From positions 1 through 61,112 of the forward strand of contig JAHFUS010000001.1 of assembly GCA_023264975.1 (NCBI GenBank): DNA of 61,112 nucleotides. The letters run 5' to 3'. The notes under the pieces are model-generated. The model ran no database searches, was not told where the DNA came from, and was given only the letters and a program-made list of their open reading frames with translations. This document shows, in pieces, positions 18,794-27,714 of this stretch (position 1 is its first letter; each line of letters starts with the position of its first letter). This DNA is from Actinomycetes bacterium (GTDB lineage: Bacteria > Actinomycetota > Acidimicrobiia > Acidimicrobiales > GCA-2861595). The translations under genes and the position numbers were made by a program.

Positions 18794-19512
18794 GGCTCGA
18801 ACCGGTAGCCCACGCCCCACACGGTGACGATGTGGGCGGGCGCCGACGGGTCGGGCTCCACCTTCTCCCGCAGGCGGCGGACGTGGACGGTGACGGTGGC
18901 GGTGTCGCCGAAGGTCCAGCCCCACACGTGCTCGAACAGTTCTTCCCGGCGGAACACCTGGCCGGGGTGGCGGACGAGGAAGGCCAGCAGGTCGAACTCC
19001 CGCACGGTGACTGCGACCTCCCGGCCGCTGACCCGCACGACGTGGGCGGCGGTGTCTACCTCGACCTCGCCACCGCGCAGGACAGGATCACCGCCTCCGG
19101 CCCCGTCGCCGTCGGTCACGTCCGGCATCACGCCCTGAGCCCGGCGCAGCACGGCCTTCACCCGGGCCGTGAGCTCCCGGGGCGAGAACGGCTTCACCAC
19201 GTAGTCGTCGGCGCCGAGCTCGAGCCCGGCCACCCGGTCGCCTTCGTCGCCCCTGGCCGTGAGCATCACGACCGGCACATGGGGGGTGCCGGCGGCCCGG
19301 AGGCGGCGGCACACCTCCAGCCCGTCGATGCCGGGGAGCATCAGGTCGAGCACCACCAGGTCGGGCGACGACGCGGCGGCGCTGACGAGCGCCGCCTCCC
19401 CGTCGCCCACGGTGTCGACCGCGAAACCCTCGCGCTCCAGGTAGCGGGTGAGCACCTCGGCCACGGTGACGTCGTCGTCGACCACGAGGATGCGGGCGGG
19501 GGCGGTGGTCAC
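18790..19512 (-). CDS. OmpR-family response regulator
   Basis: A 240-residue regulator. The receiver domain has the acidic pocket VVDDD (12-14), phospho-acceptor Asp56 in VVLDLMLPG, and the switch Lys in YVVKPFSPRE. A winged-helix OmpR/PhoB DNA-binding domain follows (about 140-240), ending VHVRRLREKVEPD and VWGVGYRFEP. Its GTG start overlaps the stop of the GT-C gene by four bases, and its stop overlaps the kinase ATG, a strong sign that it is the cognate partner of that kinase. It may control its own operon and the divergent one through the 112-bp intergenic region at 20964-21075. Confidence 0.94.
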   Translation of the reverse strand: MTTAPARILVVDDDVTVAEVLTRYLEREGFAVDTVGDGEAALVSAAASSPDLVVLDLMLPGIDGLEVCRRLRAAGTPHVPVVMLTARGDEGDRVAGLELGADDYVVKPFSPRELTARVKAVLRRAQGVMPDVTDGDGAGGGDPVLRGGEVEVDTAAHVVRVSGREVAVTVREFDLLAFLVRHPGQVFRREELFEHVWGWTFGDTATVTVHVRRLREKVEPDPSAPAHIVTVWGVGYRFEP

Positions 19513-20963
19513 CAGGGCGACCGCAGGAGGACCTGGAGGGTGATGGCGGTGGCCAGGTTGGCCGCCAGCCAAGGACGGGCCCTGGCGCCAAGGGAGCAGC
19601 AGGCGATGGCGACCCATGGCGCGAACGGCAGCCAGATGCGCTCGACCTCGCCCTTGGAGAGGCCGCTCACGTCGGCCAGTGCGACGGCGAGTAGGGCGGC
19701 GCCGGCCAGGAGCCACACCCGCCGGTCACGGAGTCGGCCGAGGGCGGCGGCGGTGGCAGGCCCGACGACAACGGCGAAGACGGCCAGGTTGGCGAAGACG
19801 AAGTAGCCGTAGGGGCGAATGGTGGCTGCGCCCCGTTCGTAGGCGGCGCGGGCGGCGGTCAGCCCGTCGAGCCACCAGAAGCCGCCGGCGACGAAGGCGA
19901 GGGCGACGGCGGCCATGGCGACGGCCGCGGTGGCGACGACGTCGACGCGGCGCCGGTACAGGCACACGGCAGCGGGGACGGCAAGCAGCAGGGCCAGGCC
20001 GTAGCTGAGGAAGAGGGTGGCGCCGAGCAGGAGGCCGCCGACCGCTCCCAGAGCGGTGGAGCGGCGCCCTTGTCGGCCGGTGGCCAGGACGACCAGAGCG
20101 ATGCCCCAGGCCGCCACGCCGGCGAACAGGGCATCGGACGACGTGGCCAGGAACACGGCGGCCGGGGTCAGGGCGACGAACGGGGCAGCCCGGCGGGCGG
20201 CGCCTTCGCCGGCCAACTCCCGCAGTGCGACCAGCGCCGCCACACCGGCCGCCGCGCCGGCGACGAGCACGAGGACGGCGGCCGGGCCGGCGCCTCCGAG
20301 GCCGAGGCGGTCGAACCCCCAGAGGAGGAGGACCATGCCCGGCGGGTGGCTCTTCACGTGGGTCGGATAGGTGGGGACGGCGTCGACGAAGCCCCGAAGG
20401 AAGGCGCCGGCCGAACGGGCCCTCGGGAGGACGGCGAGGTACTCGTAGCGGGTTGCCAGCGGGGCGGAGATCGACCGGGCCCCGTCGGCCCATGCCAGCG
20501 CCACCGACCACGCCAGTGCGCCCGCGCCCGACACCACCAGCATCGTCCGCCACCGCAGCCGGGCAGCCAGCGGGGGGCCGGCGGCCAGCCCGGCGGCGGC
20601 GAGGGCGAGCGCCGGTACCAGGCGCCAACCGAGGACGGCCTCCCACGTTCCGACGAAAGGCGCAGCGCCGATGTGGGCGTTCGGGTCGTCCCGCACCCCA
20701 CCGCCCGCCAGCACGGCGGCGGCCACCAGCCCCGCCCACGCCAGCGGCCCCACCCACCCCGCCGCCCGCCTGCCCGTGGCCCGGGTGTGGGCTGCGCCCT
20801 CTGGGGCCTGCGGCACCAACGGTGGCGGAGCCACCGATGCCTTGCCGGCTGTTCTGCGGAGCAGCGCGTTCTGGTCGGTGGAACGGAACGATTTTGGCGA
20901 CGCCTCACCGACCAGTTGTCCCGGCCCCGGGGCGGGACCGACCGGCGAGGGACGGGTGGGCAC
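19509..20963 (-). CDS. Polytopic GT-C type glycosyltransferase
   Basis: A 484-residue integral membrane protein with roughly twelve helices. The loop PTHVKSHPPGMVLLLW and the late motif GLSKGEVERIWLPFAPW are of the type seen in actinobacterial mannosyl/arabinosyl-like GT-C enzymes that use polyprenyl-phosphate sugars. GTG 20963 is the first reasonable start before the first helix. It heads the operon with the two-component pair and the epimerase, and is divergent from a DPM1-like GT2 at 21076 that could make its lipid-linked donor. Substrate and acceptor are unknown. Confidence 0.82.
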   Translation of the reverse strand: MPTRPSPVGPAPGPGQLVGEASPKSFRSTDQNALLRRTAGKASVAPPPLVPQAPEGAAHTRATGRRAAGWVGPLAWAGLVAAAVLAGGGVRDDPNAHIGAAPFVGTWEAVLGWRLVPALALAAAGLAAGPPLAARLRWRTMLVVSGAGALAWSVALAWADGARSISAPLATRYEYLAVLPRARSAGAFLRGFVDAVPTYPTHVKSHPPGMVLLLWGFDRLGLGGAGPAAVLVLVAGAAAGVAALVALRELAGEGAARRAAPFVALTPAAVFLATSSDALFAGVAAWGIALVVLATGRQGRRSTALGAVGGLLLGATLFLSYGLALLLAVPAAVCLYRRRVDVVATAAVAMAAVALAFVAGGFWWLDGLTAARAAYERGAATIRPYGYFVFANLAVFAVVVGPATAAALGRLRDRRVWLLAGAALLAVALADVSGLSKGEVERIWLPFAPWVAIACCSLGARARPWLAANLATAITLQVLLRSPW

Positions 20964-21075
20964 CTTCCGAGCGTACGGGCGGGGCCCGCGCCCACGGCGG
21001 CGGCGGGACTTGAGTTTCGCGAACCGTAAGCACGATTCGGCCGCCCACCGGCCGGGCGGGCCGTACGTTTCCGCC
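20964..21075. promoter_or_regulatory. Shared divergent promoter region of two coupled operons
   Basis: Only 112 bp separate the divergent starts at 20963 and 21076, so both operons must be transcribed from here. The segment includes a short lower-GC patch, TTTCGCGAACCGTAAGCACG around 21014-21033, within otherwise GC-rich DNA. I cannot assign -35/-10 boxes with confidence. It is the natural place to look for binding by the response regulator. Confidence 0.4.
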
Positions 21076-21723
21076 ATGCCCGATGTGGTGCTTCCCGTCC
21101 TCGACGAAGCCGAGGCCCTTCCCTGGGTGCTCGGCCGCATGCCGGCCGGCTACGACCCGATCGTGGTCGACAACGGGTCGACGGACGGCTCGGCCGACCT
21201 TGCCCGACGGCTCGGCGCCCGGGTGGTGGACGAGCCCCGCCGGGGCTTCGGCGCCGCCTGCTTCGCCGGCCTGGTAGCGGCCACCGCCGACGTCGTGTGC
21301 TTCATGGACTGCGACGCGTCGCTCGACCCGGTCGAGATCCCGCTCGTCGCCGATCCCGTGGCCGGCGGGTCCGCCGACATGGTGCTCGGGGCCCGCTGCC
21401 CCGAGCCCGGTGCGTGGCCGCTGCACGCCCGCCTCGGTAACCGGGTGCTGGCTGCCGGCCTGCGGCGAAGAGCCGGCGTGCCCGTCACCGACCTCGGCCC
21501 CATGCGGGCGGCGTCACGGGAGGGACTCCTGGGCCTCGGCATCGAGGACCGCCGCTTCGGCTGGCCCCTCGAGATGGTGCTGCGGGCGGCCCGGGCGGGC
21601 TGGCGCATCACGGAGGTGCCCGTGGTGTACCGGGCCCGCTCCGGCCGATCGAAGGTCACGGGAACGCTGCGTGGCACCGTGCGGACGACTCGGGACATGG
21701 CGGCCGCGGCGAGGCGGTCATGA
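21076..21723 (+). CDS. GT2 glycosyltransferase, short DPM1-like
   Basis: A 215-residue GT-A enzyme. It has DVVLPVLDEAEALPWVL, IVVDNGSTDGSADLA, the loop EPRRGFGAACFAGL and the metal motif FMDCDASLDP. These match the small polyprenyl-phosphate or soluble GT2 enzymes found with DUF2064 genes. A C-terminal SGRSKVTGTLRGTVR motif matches the SK(I/V)xG signature of DPM1-like proteins. The start is ATG 21076 and the stop overlaps the next ATG (ATGA). Confidence 0.9.
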   Translation: MPDVVLPVLDEAEALPWVLGRMPAGYDPIVVDNGSTDGSADLARRLGARVVDEPRRGFGAACFAGLVAATADVVCFMDCDASLDPVEIPLVADPVAGGSADMVLGARCPEPGAWPLHARLGNRVLAAGLRRRAGVPVTDLGPMRAASREGLLGLGIEDRRFGWPLEMVLRAARAGWRITEVPVVYRARSGRSKVTGTLRGTVRTTRDMAAAARRS

Positions 21724-22355
21724 ACCTCATCGTCATGGCCAAGGCGCCCGTGCCGGGGCGCTGCAAGACGAGGCTCTGCCCGCCGTGCACACCGGCGGAG
21801 GCCGCTGCGGTGGCCGAGGCGGCGCTCGCCGACACCCTGGAGACGGTGGCGGAGACGGGCGCCCGTCCTGTTCTCGCCCTTGACGGGTCGCCCGGCCCTT
21901 GGCTCCCCGCCGGCTTCCGCGTGTTGCCGCAGAGGGGTGGCGGCCTCGACGAGCGGTTGGCCAACGCGTGGGACGACGCGGGCGGGCCCGCCGTCCAGAT
22001 CGGCATGGACACGCCGCAGGTGACCGTCGCCCTCCTGGAGTCGGCCATCGCCGCGCTGGAGGCGCCGGGTACCGGTGCCGTTCTCGGGCCGGCCGTGGAC
22101 GGTGGCTGGTGGGCCCTCGGGATGCACGTGGCGCACCGGCGGGCGCTGATCGGCGTGCCGATGAGCACGCCGTTCACCGGGGCGATCCAGCGCCGCCGCC
22201 TCGTGGCCCTCGGCCTGCGCGTGGGCACTCTGCCCGAGTTGCGCGACGTCGACCGCTTCGACGACGCGCTGGCCGTCGCCGCCGACGCGCCGCGGTCGCG
22301 ATTCGCACGGGCCGTGGCCGGGTCGGGCATCGCCGGCGAGGCGGTGGCGTCGTGA
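21720..22355 (+). CDS. DUF2064 (TIGR04282-type) nucleotidyl/glycosyltransferase-like protein
   Basis: A 211-residue GT-A-like protein starting LIVMAKAPVPGRCKTRLCPP, the signature N-terminus of DUF2064/TIGR04282. That family is related to CofC-type guanylyltransferases and to glycosyltransferases proposed for arsenosugar synthesis. GMDTPQVT and VLGPAVDGGWWALG are the other family motifs. It overlaps the GT2 gene by four bases. Family members are repeatedly found in operons with a GT2, a methyltransferase and a molybdopterin oxidoreductase, as here, yet the product is unknown. Confidence 0.88.
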   Translation: MNLIVMAKAPVPGRCKTRLCPPCTPAEAAAVAEAALADTLETVAETGARPVLALDGSPGPWLPAGFRVLPQRGGGLDERLANAWDDAGGPAVQIGMDTPQVTVALLESAIAALEAPGTGAVLGPAVDGGWWALGMHVAHRRALIGVPMSTPFTGAIQRRRLVALGLRVGTLPELRDVDRFDDALAVAADAPRSRFARAVAGSGIAGEAVAS

Positions 22356-22392
22356 GTGGCCCGCGAGGACGGTCCGAAGGGATGGTGCACCA

Positions 22393-22998
22393 ATGAGGGT
22401 GACCGCCGAGTCGGCGCCACCCGTCCTTCGGGTCAGCAACGGCACGGTGTTGACGCTGGCCCTCGACCGCTGGCAGCGCAGTCCCGCAGCCGAGGAGGGC
22501 GAGGTGCTGGACCGGGCGCTGGCGCCGGTGCTCGACGTCGGGTGCGGTCCCGGCCGCCACACGCTGGAGCTGGCCTCCCGTGGCGTGATGGCCCTCGGTG
22601 TGGACGCCTCGCCTGCCGCCGTGCGCATGGCCCGCCGGATCGGTGCGCCGGTCCTAGAACGCTCGATCTTCGGCCGTGTTCCCGGCGCCGGCCGGTGGCG
22701 GACGGCCCTCCTGCTCGACGGCAACATCGGCATCGGCGGCGATGCCGTCGCCCTCCTGCGACGGGTGGCGGCGCTCCTCGGCCCGGCCGGTCGCGCCATG
22801 GTGGAGGTCGAGCCGCCCGGCGTCTCGAGCCGGGTCATCCGGGCCCGTGTGGAGCGGGGGGCCGAGCACGGGCCCTGGTTCCAGTGGGCCCTCGTAGGGG
22901 CGGACGGCGTGGACGCGGTCGGCCGCCTGGCCGGCTTCGCCCGCGCCGAGGTGTGGTCCGGCGCAGGGCGCTGGTTCGCCCAACTCGACCGCCGATGA
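22393..22998 (+). CDS. Class I SAM-dependent methyltransferase
   Basis: A 201-residue Rossmann methyltransferase with motif I VLDVGCGPGRHTLEL and the acidic end of strand 2 GVDASPAAVRMA. The substrate-binding part is short. It lies 37 bases after the DUF2064 gene and its stop overlaps the ATG of the next gene. The substrate is presumably the product of the preceding transferases, but this is inference from position only. Confidence 0.87.
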   Translation: MRVTAESAPPVLRVSNGTVLTLALDRWQRSPAAEEGEVLDRALAPVLDVGCGPGRHTLELASRGVMALGVDASPAAVRMARRIGAPVLERSIFGRVPGAGRWRTALLLDGNIGIGGDAVALLRRVAALLGPAGRAMVEVEPPGVSSRVIRARVERGAEHGPWFQWALVGADGVDAVGRLAGFARAEVWSGAGRWFAQLDRR

Positions 22999-24257
22999 GC
23001 GAGCCGGCGGCGCCCGCGGGCGACGGCTCAGGCCGGGCCGACGATGCCGCGCCCGTCCCGCACGGGCCGGCGCCTGCGTCGGCGCCACCCGGCGGGCGCG
23101 CCAGGCGGGCGATGCCCCGCCCGCCGGTGACGTCCGAGACCTTCGCCAGCCCGCTCCATGACCGGCGGGCGGCGGCGTGGTTGGGCCTGTCCCTCGGCAT
23201 CGCCTTCACCACCTGTTTCCTCACCGGGCTGCTGTCCCACCTCATCCAGTACCCGCCGGGGTGGTTCGCCTGGCCCGCCCGGCCCGCCGGCCTGTACCGG
23301 ATCACCCAGGGACTGCACGTGGCCACGGGTATCGCCGCCGTGCCCCTGCTGCTGGCCAAGCTCTGGGTGGTCTACCCGAGCTTCTGGTCGTGGCCTCCCC
23401 TGCGCACGGTCACCCACGCGGTCGAGCGCATCAGCCTGGTGCCGTTGGTGGGTGGCTCGCTGTTCACGCTCTTCAGCGGCGTGGCCAACATCGCCCGCTG
23501 GTACCCGTGGCACTTCAACTTCCCCGCCACCCACTACTGGGTGGCGTGGATCACCATCGGCGGCCTGGTGGCGCACATCGGCGCCAAGCTGCCGGTGTCG
23601 GCCGAGGTCATCCGCCGGCGCCGGCCGGCGGATGCACCTGCCGACGTCGAGCATGCGGGGCTGTCCCGCCGTGGCCTGCTCGGCGCCGCGTTCGCCGCCT
23701 CCGGGTTGCTGACGCTGGTGACGCTGGGCCAGACGCTCCGCCCCCTCGACCGCCTCGGCTTCCTGGCGCCCCGTCGCCCCAAGAACGGCCCGCAGGGGTT
23801 GCCCGTGAACAAGACGGCCACCGGCGCCAAGGTCGTGGACGCCGCCAACGATCCCGAGTTCCGCCTGACGGTGAAGGGCCGTGGCGTCACCCGCCCGCTG
23901 TCGCTCACCCTGGCCGACCTGCGGGCCATGCCCCAGCACGAGGCGGTGCTGCCCATCGCCTGCGTCGAGGGCTGGAGCTCCACCGCCACGTGGTCGGGGG
24001 TGCGGGTGCGCGACCTGCTCGAGTTGGCGGGGGCCAAAAAGGGCTCCACCGTCAGGGTCGAGTCGCTCCAGCCGCGCGGCGCGTACCGGGCCTCGACGCT
24101 GAACGAGCACCACGCCGCCGACGTCGACACGCTCCTCGCCCTCGACCTGTTCGGTGAGCCGCTCCACATCGACCACGGGTTCCCGGTGCGCCTGATCGGC
24201 CCCAACCGGCCCGGCGTCCTCCAGACCAAGTGGGTCACCAGGCTGGTGGTCAAGTGA
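22995..24257 (+). CDS. Membrane-anchored molybdopterin oxidoreductase with cytochrome b-like N-terminus
   Basis: A 420-residue fusion. After a Pro/Ala-rich 45-residue N-terminus, about four membrane helices carry His residues suited to haem (GLLSHLIQY, GLHVATGIAA, HAVERISL, HYWVAWITIGGLVAHIG). A fifth helix with an Arg-Arg start (SRRGLLGAAFAASGLLTLV) leads to a sulfite oxidase/YedY-type molybdopterin domain. The Mo-ligand Cys is residue 323 in PIACVEGWSSTATWSG, and a heme-b to Mo electron path is likely. The domain should lie outside the membrane. It overlaps both neighbours by four bases. The reaction is unknown; sulfite oxidation is not implied, since YedY relatives reduce sulfoxides. Confidence 0.88.
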   Translation: MSEPAAPAGDGSGRADDAAPVPHGPAPASAPPGGRARRAMPRPPVTSETFASPLHDRRAAAWLGLSLGIAFTTCFLTGLLSHLIQYPPGWFAWPARPAGLYRITQGLHVATGIAAVPLLLAKLWVVYPSFWSWPPLRTVTHAVERISLVPLVGGSLFTLFSGVANIARWYPWHFNFPATHYWVAWITIGGLVAHIGAKLPVSAEVIRRRRPADAPADVEHAGLSRRGLLGAAFAASGLLTLVTLGQTLRPLDRLGFLAPRRPKNGPQGLPVNKTATGAKVVDAANDPEFRLTVKGRGVTRPLSLTLADLRAMPQHEAVLPIACVEGWSSTATWSGVRVRDLLELAGAKKGSTVRVESLQPRGAYRASTLNEHHAADVDTLLALDLFGEPLHIDHGFPVRLIGPNRPGVLQTKWVTRLVVK

Positions 24258-24700
24258 CGCCGGGCGATCGGCACAAGGAAGAGGCCCCGCCCGGCCGGTT
24301 GTTCTGGCCCGCCGCCGCTGTCGGCTGGGTGGTGATGACCATCGGGGCGTGGGGTCTCGTCTCCGATCCACACAAGACGCGGCCGGCGGAGTCGATCCGG
24401 TTCGTGGTAGGCGCCGCCATCGTGCACGACCTTCTGCTCGCCCCGGCGGTGATCCTGGCCGGGTGGGGCCTGGCCAAGATCGTCCCTGAGCGGGCACGGG
24501 GGCCGGTGCAGGCGGCGCTGATCGTGTCGGGCATGGTGGCGCTGTTTTCGGTGCCGTTCGTGCGGGGGTACGGGCGGGTATCCACCAACCCGTCGATCCT
24601 GCCCCGAAACTACGGCGGCGGACTGGCCGTCATCCTGGCGGCCGTCTGGGTGATCGCCGCCGCCGCCATCGCCCGCCGCTGTTGGCGCTCCCGGGCGTAG
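24254..24700 (+). CDS. Small membrane protein closing the molybdoenzyme operon
   Basis: A 148-residue protein with four predicted helices and conserved-looking polar motifs SDPHKTRPAESIRFVVGA, AAIVHDLLLAPAVIL and RGYGRVSTNPSILPRNY. I do not recognise a named family. GTG 24254 overlaps the oxidoreductase stop by four bases, so the two proteins are co-produced and may form a complex in the membrane. A His-Asp in the second helix could be a quinone or haem contact. Confidence 0.7.
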   Translation: MTPGDRHKEEAPPGRLFWPAAAVGWVVMTIGAWGLVSDPHKTRPAESIRFVVGAAIVHDLLLAPAVILAGWGLAKIVPERARGPVQAALIVSGMVALFSVPFVRGYGRVSTNPSILPRNYGGGLAVILAAVWVIAAAAIARRCWRSRA

Positions 24701-24736
24701 AGCGCCGACCACCCCGGCGAATCGGCGGCGGCCGCT

Positions 24737-26398
24737 CTATGGGGCGACGTCGAGGGTGTGGCGGAAGCGCTGGATGCGCTGGCCGGGGCCGGCGGCGCCA
24801 AGGGTGGAGGCGGTCATCTCGACCAGGAGGTGGCCAAAGCCGGCGGTCCCGCCGGTGATCTGGACGGCCCCGTGGGCGTCCGCGAGCGACACCCGGAGCG
24901 GGCCGGCGGCCAGGAGGCCGGCCGGCCTGGACGACACCACCACCGAGACGGGAGCCGCGCCGGCGCCCCGGTCGAGCGACTCGTCCACCAGCTCGATGCC
25001 GACGTCCACCGTGACCGAGCGGCCGGCGTACAACCGCACAGGCGGGCCGTCGATGCCGTGGACCCAGGTCTCGTCCACGTCGATCGGTGTGACCGCGGCG
25101 GTGGAGGGGTCGACTAGCACGATGCGGTGGTTGCCGGTGTCGGCCACGACCAGGCGGCCGTCGCCCAGCACGTCGATGCCGCCCGGCCGGCGCAGACCCT
25201 GGGCCCCCAGCGTCCGCAGCCGGCCGTCCTCCCACACCCGGATGGCGTCGTTGTAGGTGTCGGCCACGTAGATCGGCGCGTCGGCGATCCGGGGGTCGGC
25301 GGCGACACCGAGCGGGAACTGGAGGCCGGCCACATCACCGGGCCCGTCGGCGTCGCCGCAACCGAGGCGACCGTCCCCCACCAGAGTCGACACCGCTCCG
25401 CCCCGGCGCTCTTCCACCACGGTGCGCAGGGCACTGCCGCCGGCGTCGACGAACACCACACCGGCGGCCGTGTAGGTGACCCCTGACGGCTGCGACAGTT
25501 CGGCCTTCTCGACGGTCCCGTCCATCGCCCCCTCGGCGCCGGTACCGGCCACCAGTCGGGCCCGCAGCTCGCCTGGCCGCACCCTCATGAGGCGGTTGCC
25601 GCCCGCCTCGGCGATGACCCAGGAGCGGCCGTCGCTCACCAGGTCCCACGGGGACACGACGCTGTCGGCCAGCACCTCGCCGTCGGTGCGCACCACCCGG
25701 TCGGCGAGGGTGTCGCACACCACCACGCCGCTCAGGTCGAAGCGCACGCCCTGGGGGCGCAGGAAGCCGGTGTGGGCCTCCAGCACGACGCCGTCGAGCG
25801 AGCAGACGAGGACCTGGTCGTGGGCCGTGTCGGCCACCGCCAGCAGGCGGCCGTCGGGAGAACACGCCACCTTGCCGGGAAAGGCCAGCGGCCCCTTCGG
25901 GAGGAGCGGCGGGTCGAGCACCACCGGGCGGCGCCGTACCCGGCCCGTGACCGTCGATCCCTCCAGCACCTCGGTGACCGCCGCCTCCAGGACCTCGCCG
26001 CAATCGTCACCCGAGACCATCCCGGTGATCTCGCCGGCCGGCGAGACCAGGACGACCGTGGGCCACTCCTCGGCGCCGTAGGCCTCCCACAGCGCCAGGG
26101 TGGCGTCGTCGACGACGGGGTGGGCGATGGCCAACGCAGCCACCGCGTCGGCCACCGTGGCGTGATCCGCCTCCGCCGGGAACCGGGGCGTGTGCACGCC
26201 GATCACCACCAGCTCGTCGGCGAACAGCTCCTGGATCGGGCGCAGGTCGTCGATCAGGCGCTGGCACTCCGCACTCGAGGCCGACCAGAAGTGCAGGAGC
26301 ACCGCCTTGCCCCTGAGGCGGGCCATCGTGAGTGGCCTGGCCACGCCGAACCACCCATCGCCACCGTCGAGTTCGGGAGCAGGGATGCGGCCGGCCAC
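24737..26398 (-). CDS. NHLRC2-like protein: thioredoxin-like domain plus NHL propeller
   Basis: A 553-residue protein. Residues 1-150 form a thioredoxin-like domain (GKAVLLHFWSASSAECQRLI, then EEWPTVVLVSPAGEI). A six-bladed NHL propeller follows, with DGRLLAVADTAHDQVLVCSLDG, GIDVLGDGRLVVADTGNHR and similar blades, and a C-terminal beta domain of about 100 residues completes it. This is the NHLRC2 architecture. The usual CxxC is replaced by SSAEC, keeping only one Cys, so it is unlikely to be a standard disulfide reductase. No signal peptide is seen. The GTG start lies nine bases after the NlpC gene stop, so both may be co-transcribed. Confidence 0.87.
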   Translation of the reverse strand: MAGRIPAPELDGGDGWFGVARPLTMARLRGKAVLLHFWSASSAECQRLIDDLRPIQELFADELVVIGVHTPRFPAEADHATVADAVAALAIAHPVVDDATLALWEAYGAEEWPTVVLVSPAGEITGMVSGDDCGEVLEAAVTEVLEGSTVTGRVRRRPVVLDPPLLPKGPLAFPGKVACSPDGRLLAVADTAHDQVLVCSLDGVVLEAHTGFLRPQGVRFDLSGVVVCDTLADRVVRTDGEVLADSVVSPWDLVSDGRSWVIAEAGGNRLMRVRPGELRARLVAGTGAEGAMDGTVEKAELSQPSGVTYTAAGVVFVDAGGSALRTVVEERRGGAVSTLVGDGRLGCGDADGPGDVAGLQFPLGVAADPRIADAPIYVADTYNDAIRVWEDGRLRTLGAQGLRRPGGIDVLGDGRLVVADTGNHRIVLVDPSTAAVTPIDVDETWVHGIDGPPVRLYAGRSVTVDVGIELVDESLDRGAGAAPVSVVVSSRPAGLLAAGPLRVSLADAHGAVQITGGTAGFGHLLVEMTASTLGAAGPGQRIQRFRHTLDVAP

Positions 26399-26407
26399 CC
26401 GGGGGTT

Positions 26408-27631
26408 CTACCCGACGCGCCCCACGCCGACGAGGTCGCGACGCAAGATCGACGCCATGCGGACGGGCGTCCCGGTCTCGGACGCCTCCACCATCAGCCC
26501 GTCGCCGGCGTAGATGCCGACGTGGTGGATGGGCGTGCCGTAAAAGATGAGGTCGCCCACTTCGATCTGCGACACGGGCACGCGGATGGTGGTGGCGTAC
26601 TGGGCGACCGACGAGTGGGGAAGGACCCGGCCGGCCGCTCGCCAGGCGAAGCTGGTGAGGCCCGAGCAGTCGAAGCTGTCCGGGCCCGGCGAGCCGTACT
26701 CGTACGGCTTGCCCAGATGGCGCCTGGCCTCGGCGACGGCGGTGGTGCCTCCCGGCGCCGGCGGGCGGGTCGGTTCCTCGTCGGCCGGCGGACCCCCCTC
26801 GTCGCTGCCGACGAGGGGGACGTTGATCGACGGGAGGCGGGGGGCCGTGGTGGTCGTGGCGCGCCTCGCCGCCTCCTCCCGCTCGCCCTCGGCCCTAGTC
26901 GCGGCGCGCGCCGCCTCCTCGCGCGCCTGGCGGGCGGCCAGCTCGGCCCGGGCCCGCCTCTCCTCCTCGGCCGCCCGGCGGGCCTGCTCGGCCGCCACCA
27001 GCTCCCCCAGCTCCCCCTGCACCCGCTCCAGGGTGGCCTTGCGCTCGGCCGCCGCCGCCGCCGCCGCCTTGCGCCGGGCGGTCACGTCGTCGAGCACGGC
27101 CTTGGCCGACTGCTGGGCGGCGTCGAGGTGGGCCCGCTGCACGCGGCGCTGCTCCTGGGCGGCGTCGAGCATGTCGGCGGTGGCCACCTCGGTGCCGGCG
27201 ACGGACGAGACGTACGCCCGGCGAACCACCAGGTCGTTGGCCGACCCGCTTTCGAGCAGCTGCTGGATGGGCAGCTCGCCGGCGCCCCGACCGCCGCCCA
27301 CGTAGGACGCCACCGCCCGGTCCTTCAGGCGGCCCCGCACGGCGGCGACCTCCTTGTCGGCGGCCGCCAGCTCGGCCTCGGCGTCGCTTACCTGCCGGGC
27401 CAGCTTGTCGGCCGCGATCTGGGCCTGGTTCAAGTTCTCGGCCAGGATGCTCACCCGCTCGCCCTGCGCCTCGAGTTCCTCGGCCACCTTCGCCGCCTCG
27501 GCCTGCTTGTCGGCGATGTCGTCGGCGAGCGCTACCCGGCCTCCGGGGAGGCCGAACGTGGTGGACAGCAGGAGGGCGCACAGCGCGATGCCCAGCCACC
27601 GATGACGCGGGGTCGTCCCGGAGCGATGCAT
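26408..27631 (-). CDS. Secreted NlpC/P60 peptidoglycan endopeptidase, RipA-like
   Basis: A 407-residue secreted enzyme with a Sec signal peptide (cleavage near VALA-DD). A long Ala/Glu/Arg-rich coiled coil (about residues 35-245), a Pro-rich linker, and a C-terminal NlpC/P60 domain (about 295-405) follow. Catalytic Cys322 sits in [12 protein letters not shown] and His370 in [11 protein letters not shown]. It should cleave the stem peptide of peptidoglycan during division, as RipA/RpfB-associated hydrolases do; the coiled coil probably inhibits it or tethers it to a FtsEX-like partner. ATG 27631 is chosen; TTG 27643 is possible. Confidence 0.92.
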   Translation of the reverse strand: MHRSGTTPRHRWLGIALCALLLSTTFGLPGGRVALADDIADKQAEAAKVAEELEAQGERVSILAENLNQAQIAADKLARQVSDAEAELAAADKEVAAVRGRLKDRAVASYVGGGRGAGELPIQQLLESGSANDLVVRRAYVSSVAGTEVATADMLDAAQEQRRVQRAHLDAAQQSAKAVLDDVTARRKAAAAAAAERKATLERVQGELGELVAAEQARRAAEEERRARAELAARQAREEAARAATRAEGEREEAARRATTTTAPRLPSINVPLVGSDEGGPPADEEPTRPPAPGGTTAVAEARRHLGKPYEYGSPGPDSFDCSGLTSFAWRAAGRVLPHSSVAQYATTIRVPVSQIEVGDLIFYGTPIHHVGIYAGDGLMVEASETGTPVRMASILRRDLVGVGRVG

Positions 27632-27714
27632 GGTCGGAACCAAACGGTAACCGCCAGAAGTCCCTGAGGGGCGAACATCGGGGATGCGGCCGGCGCGAAC
27701 TACCGTGCCGAGGC

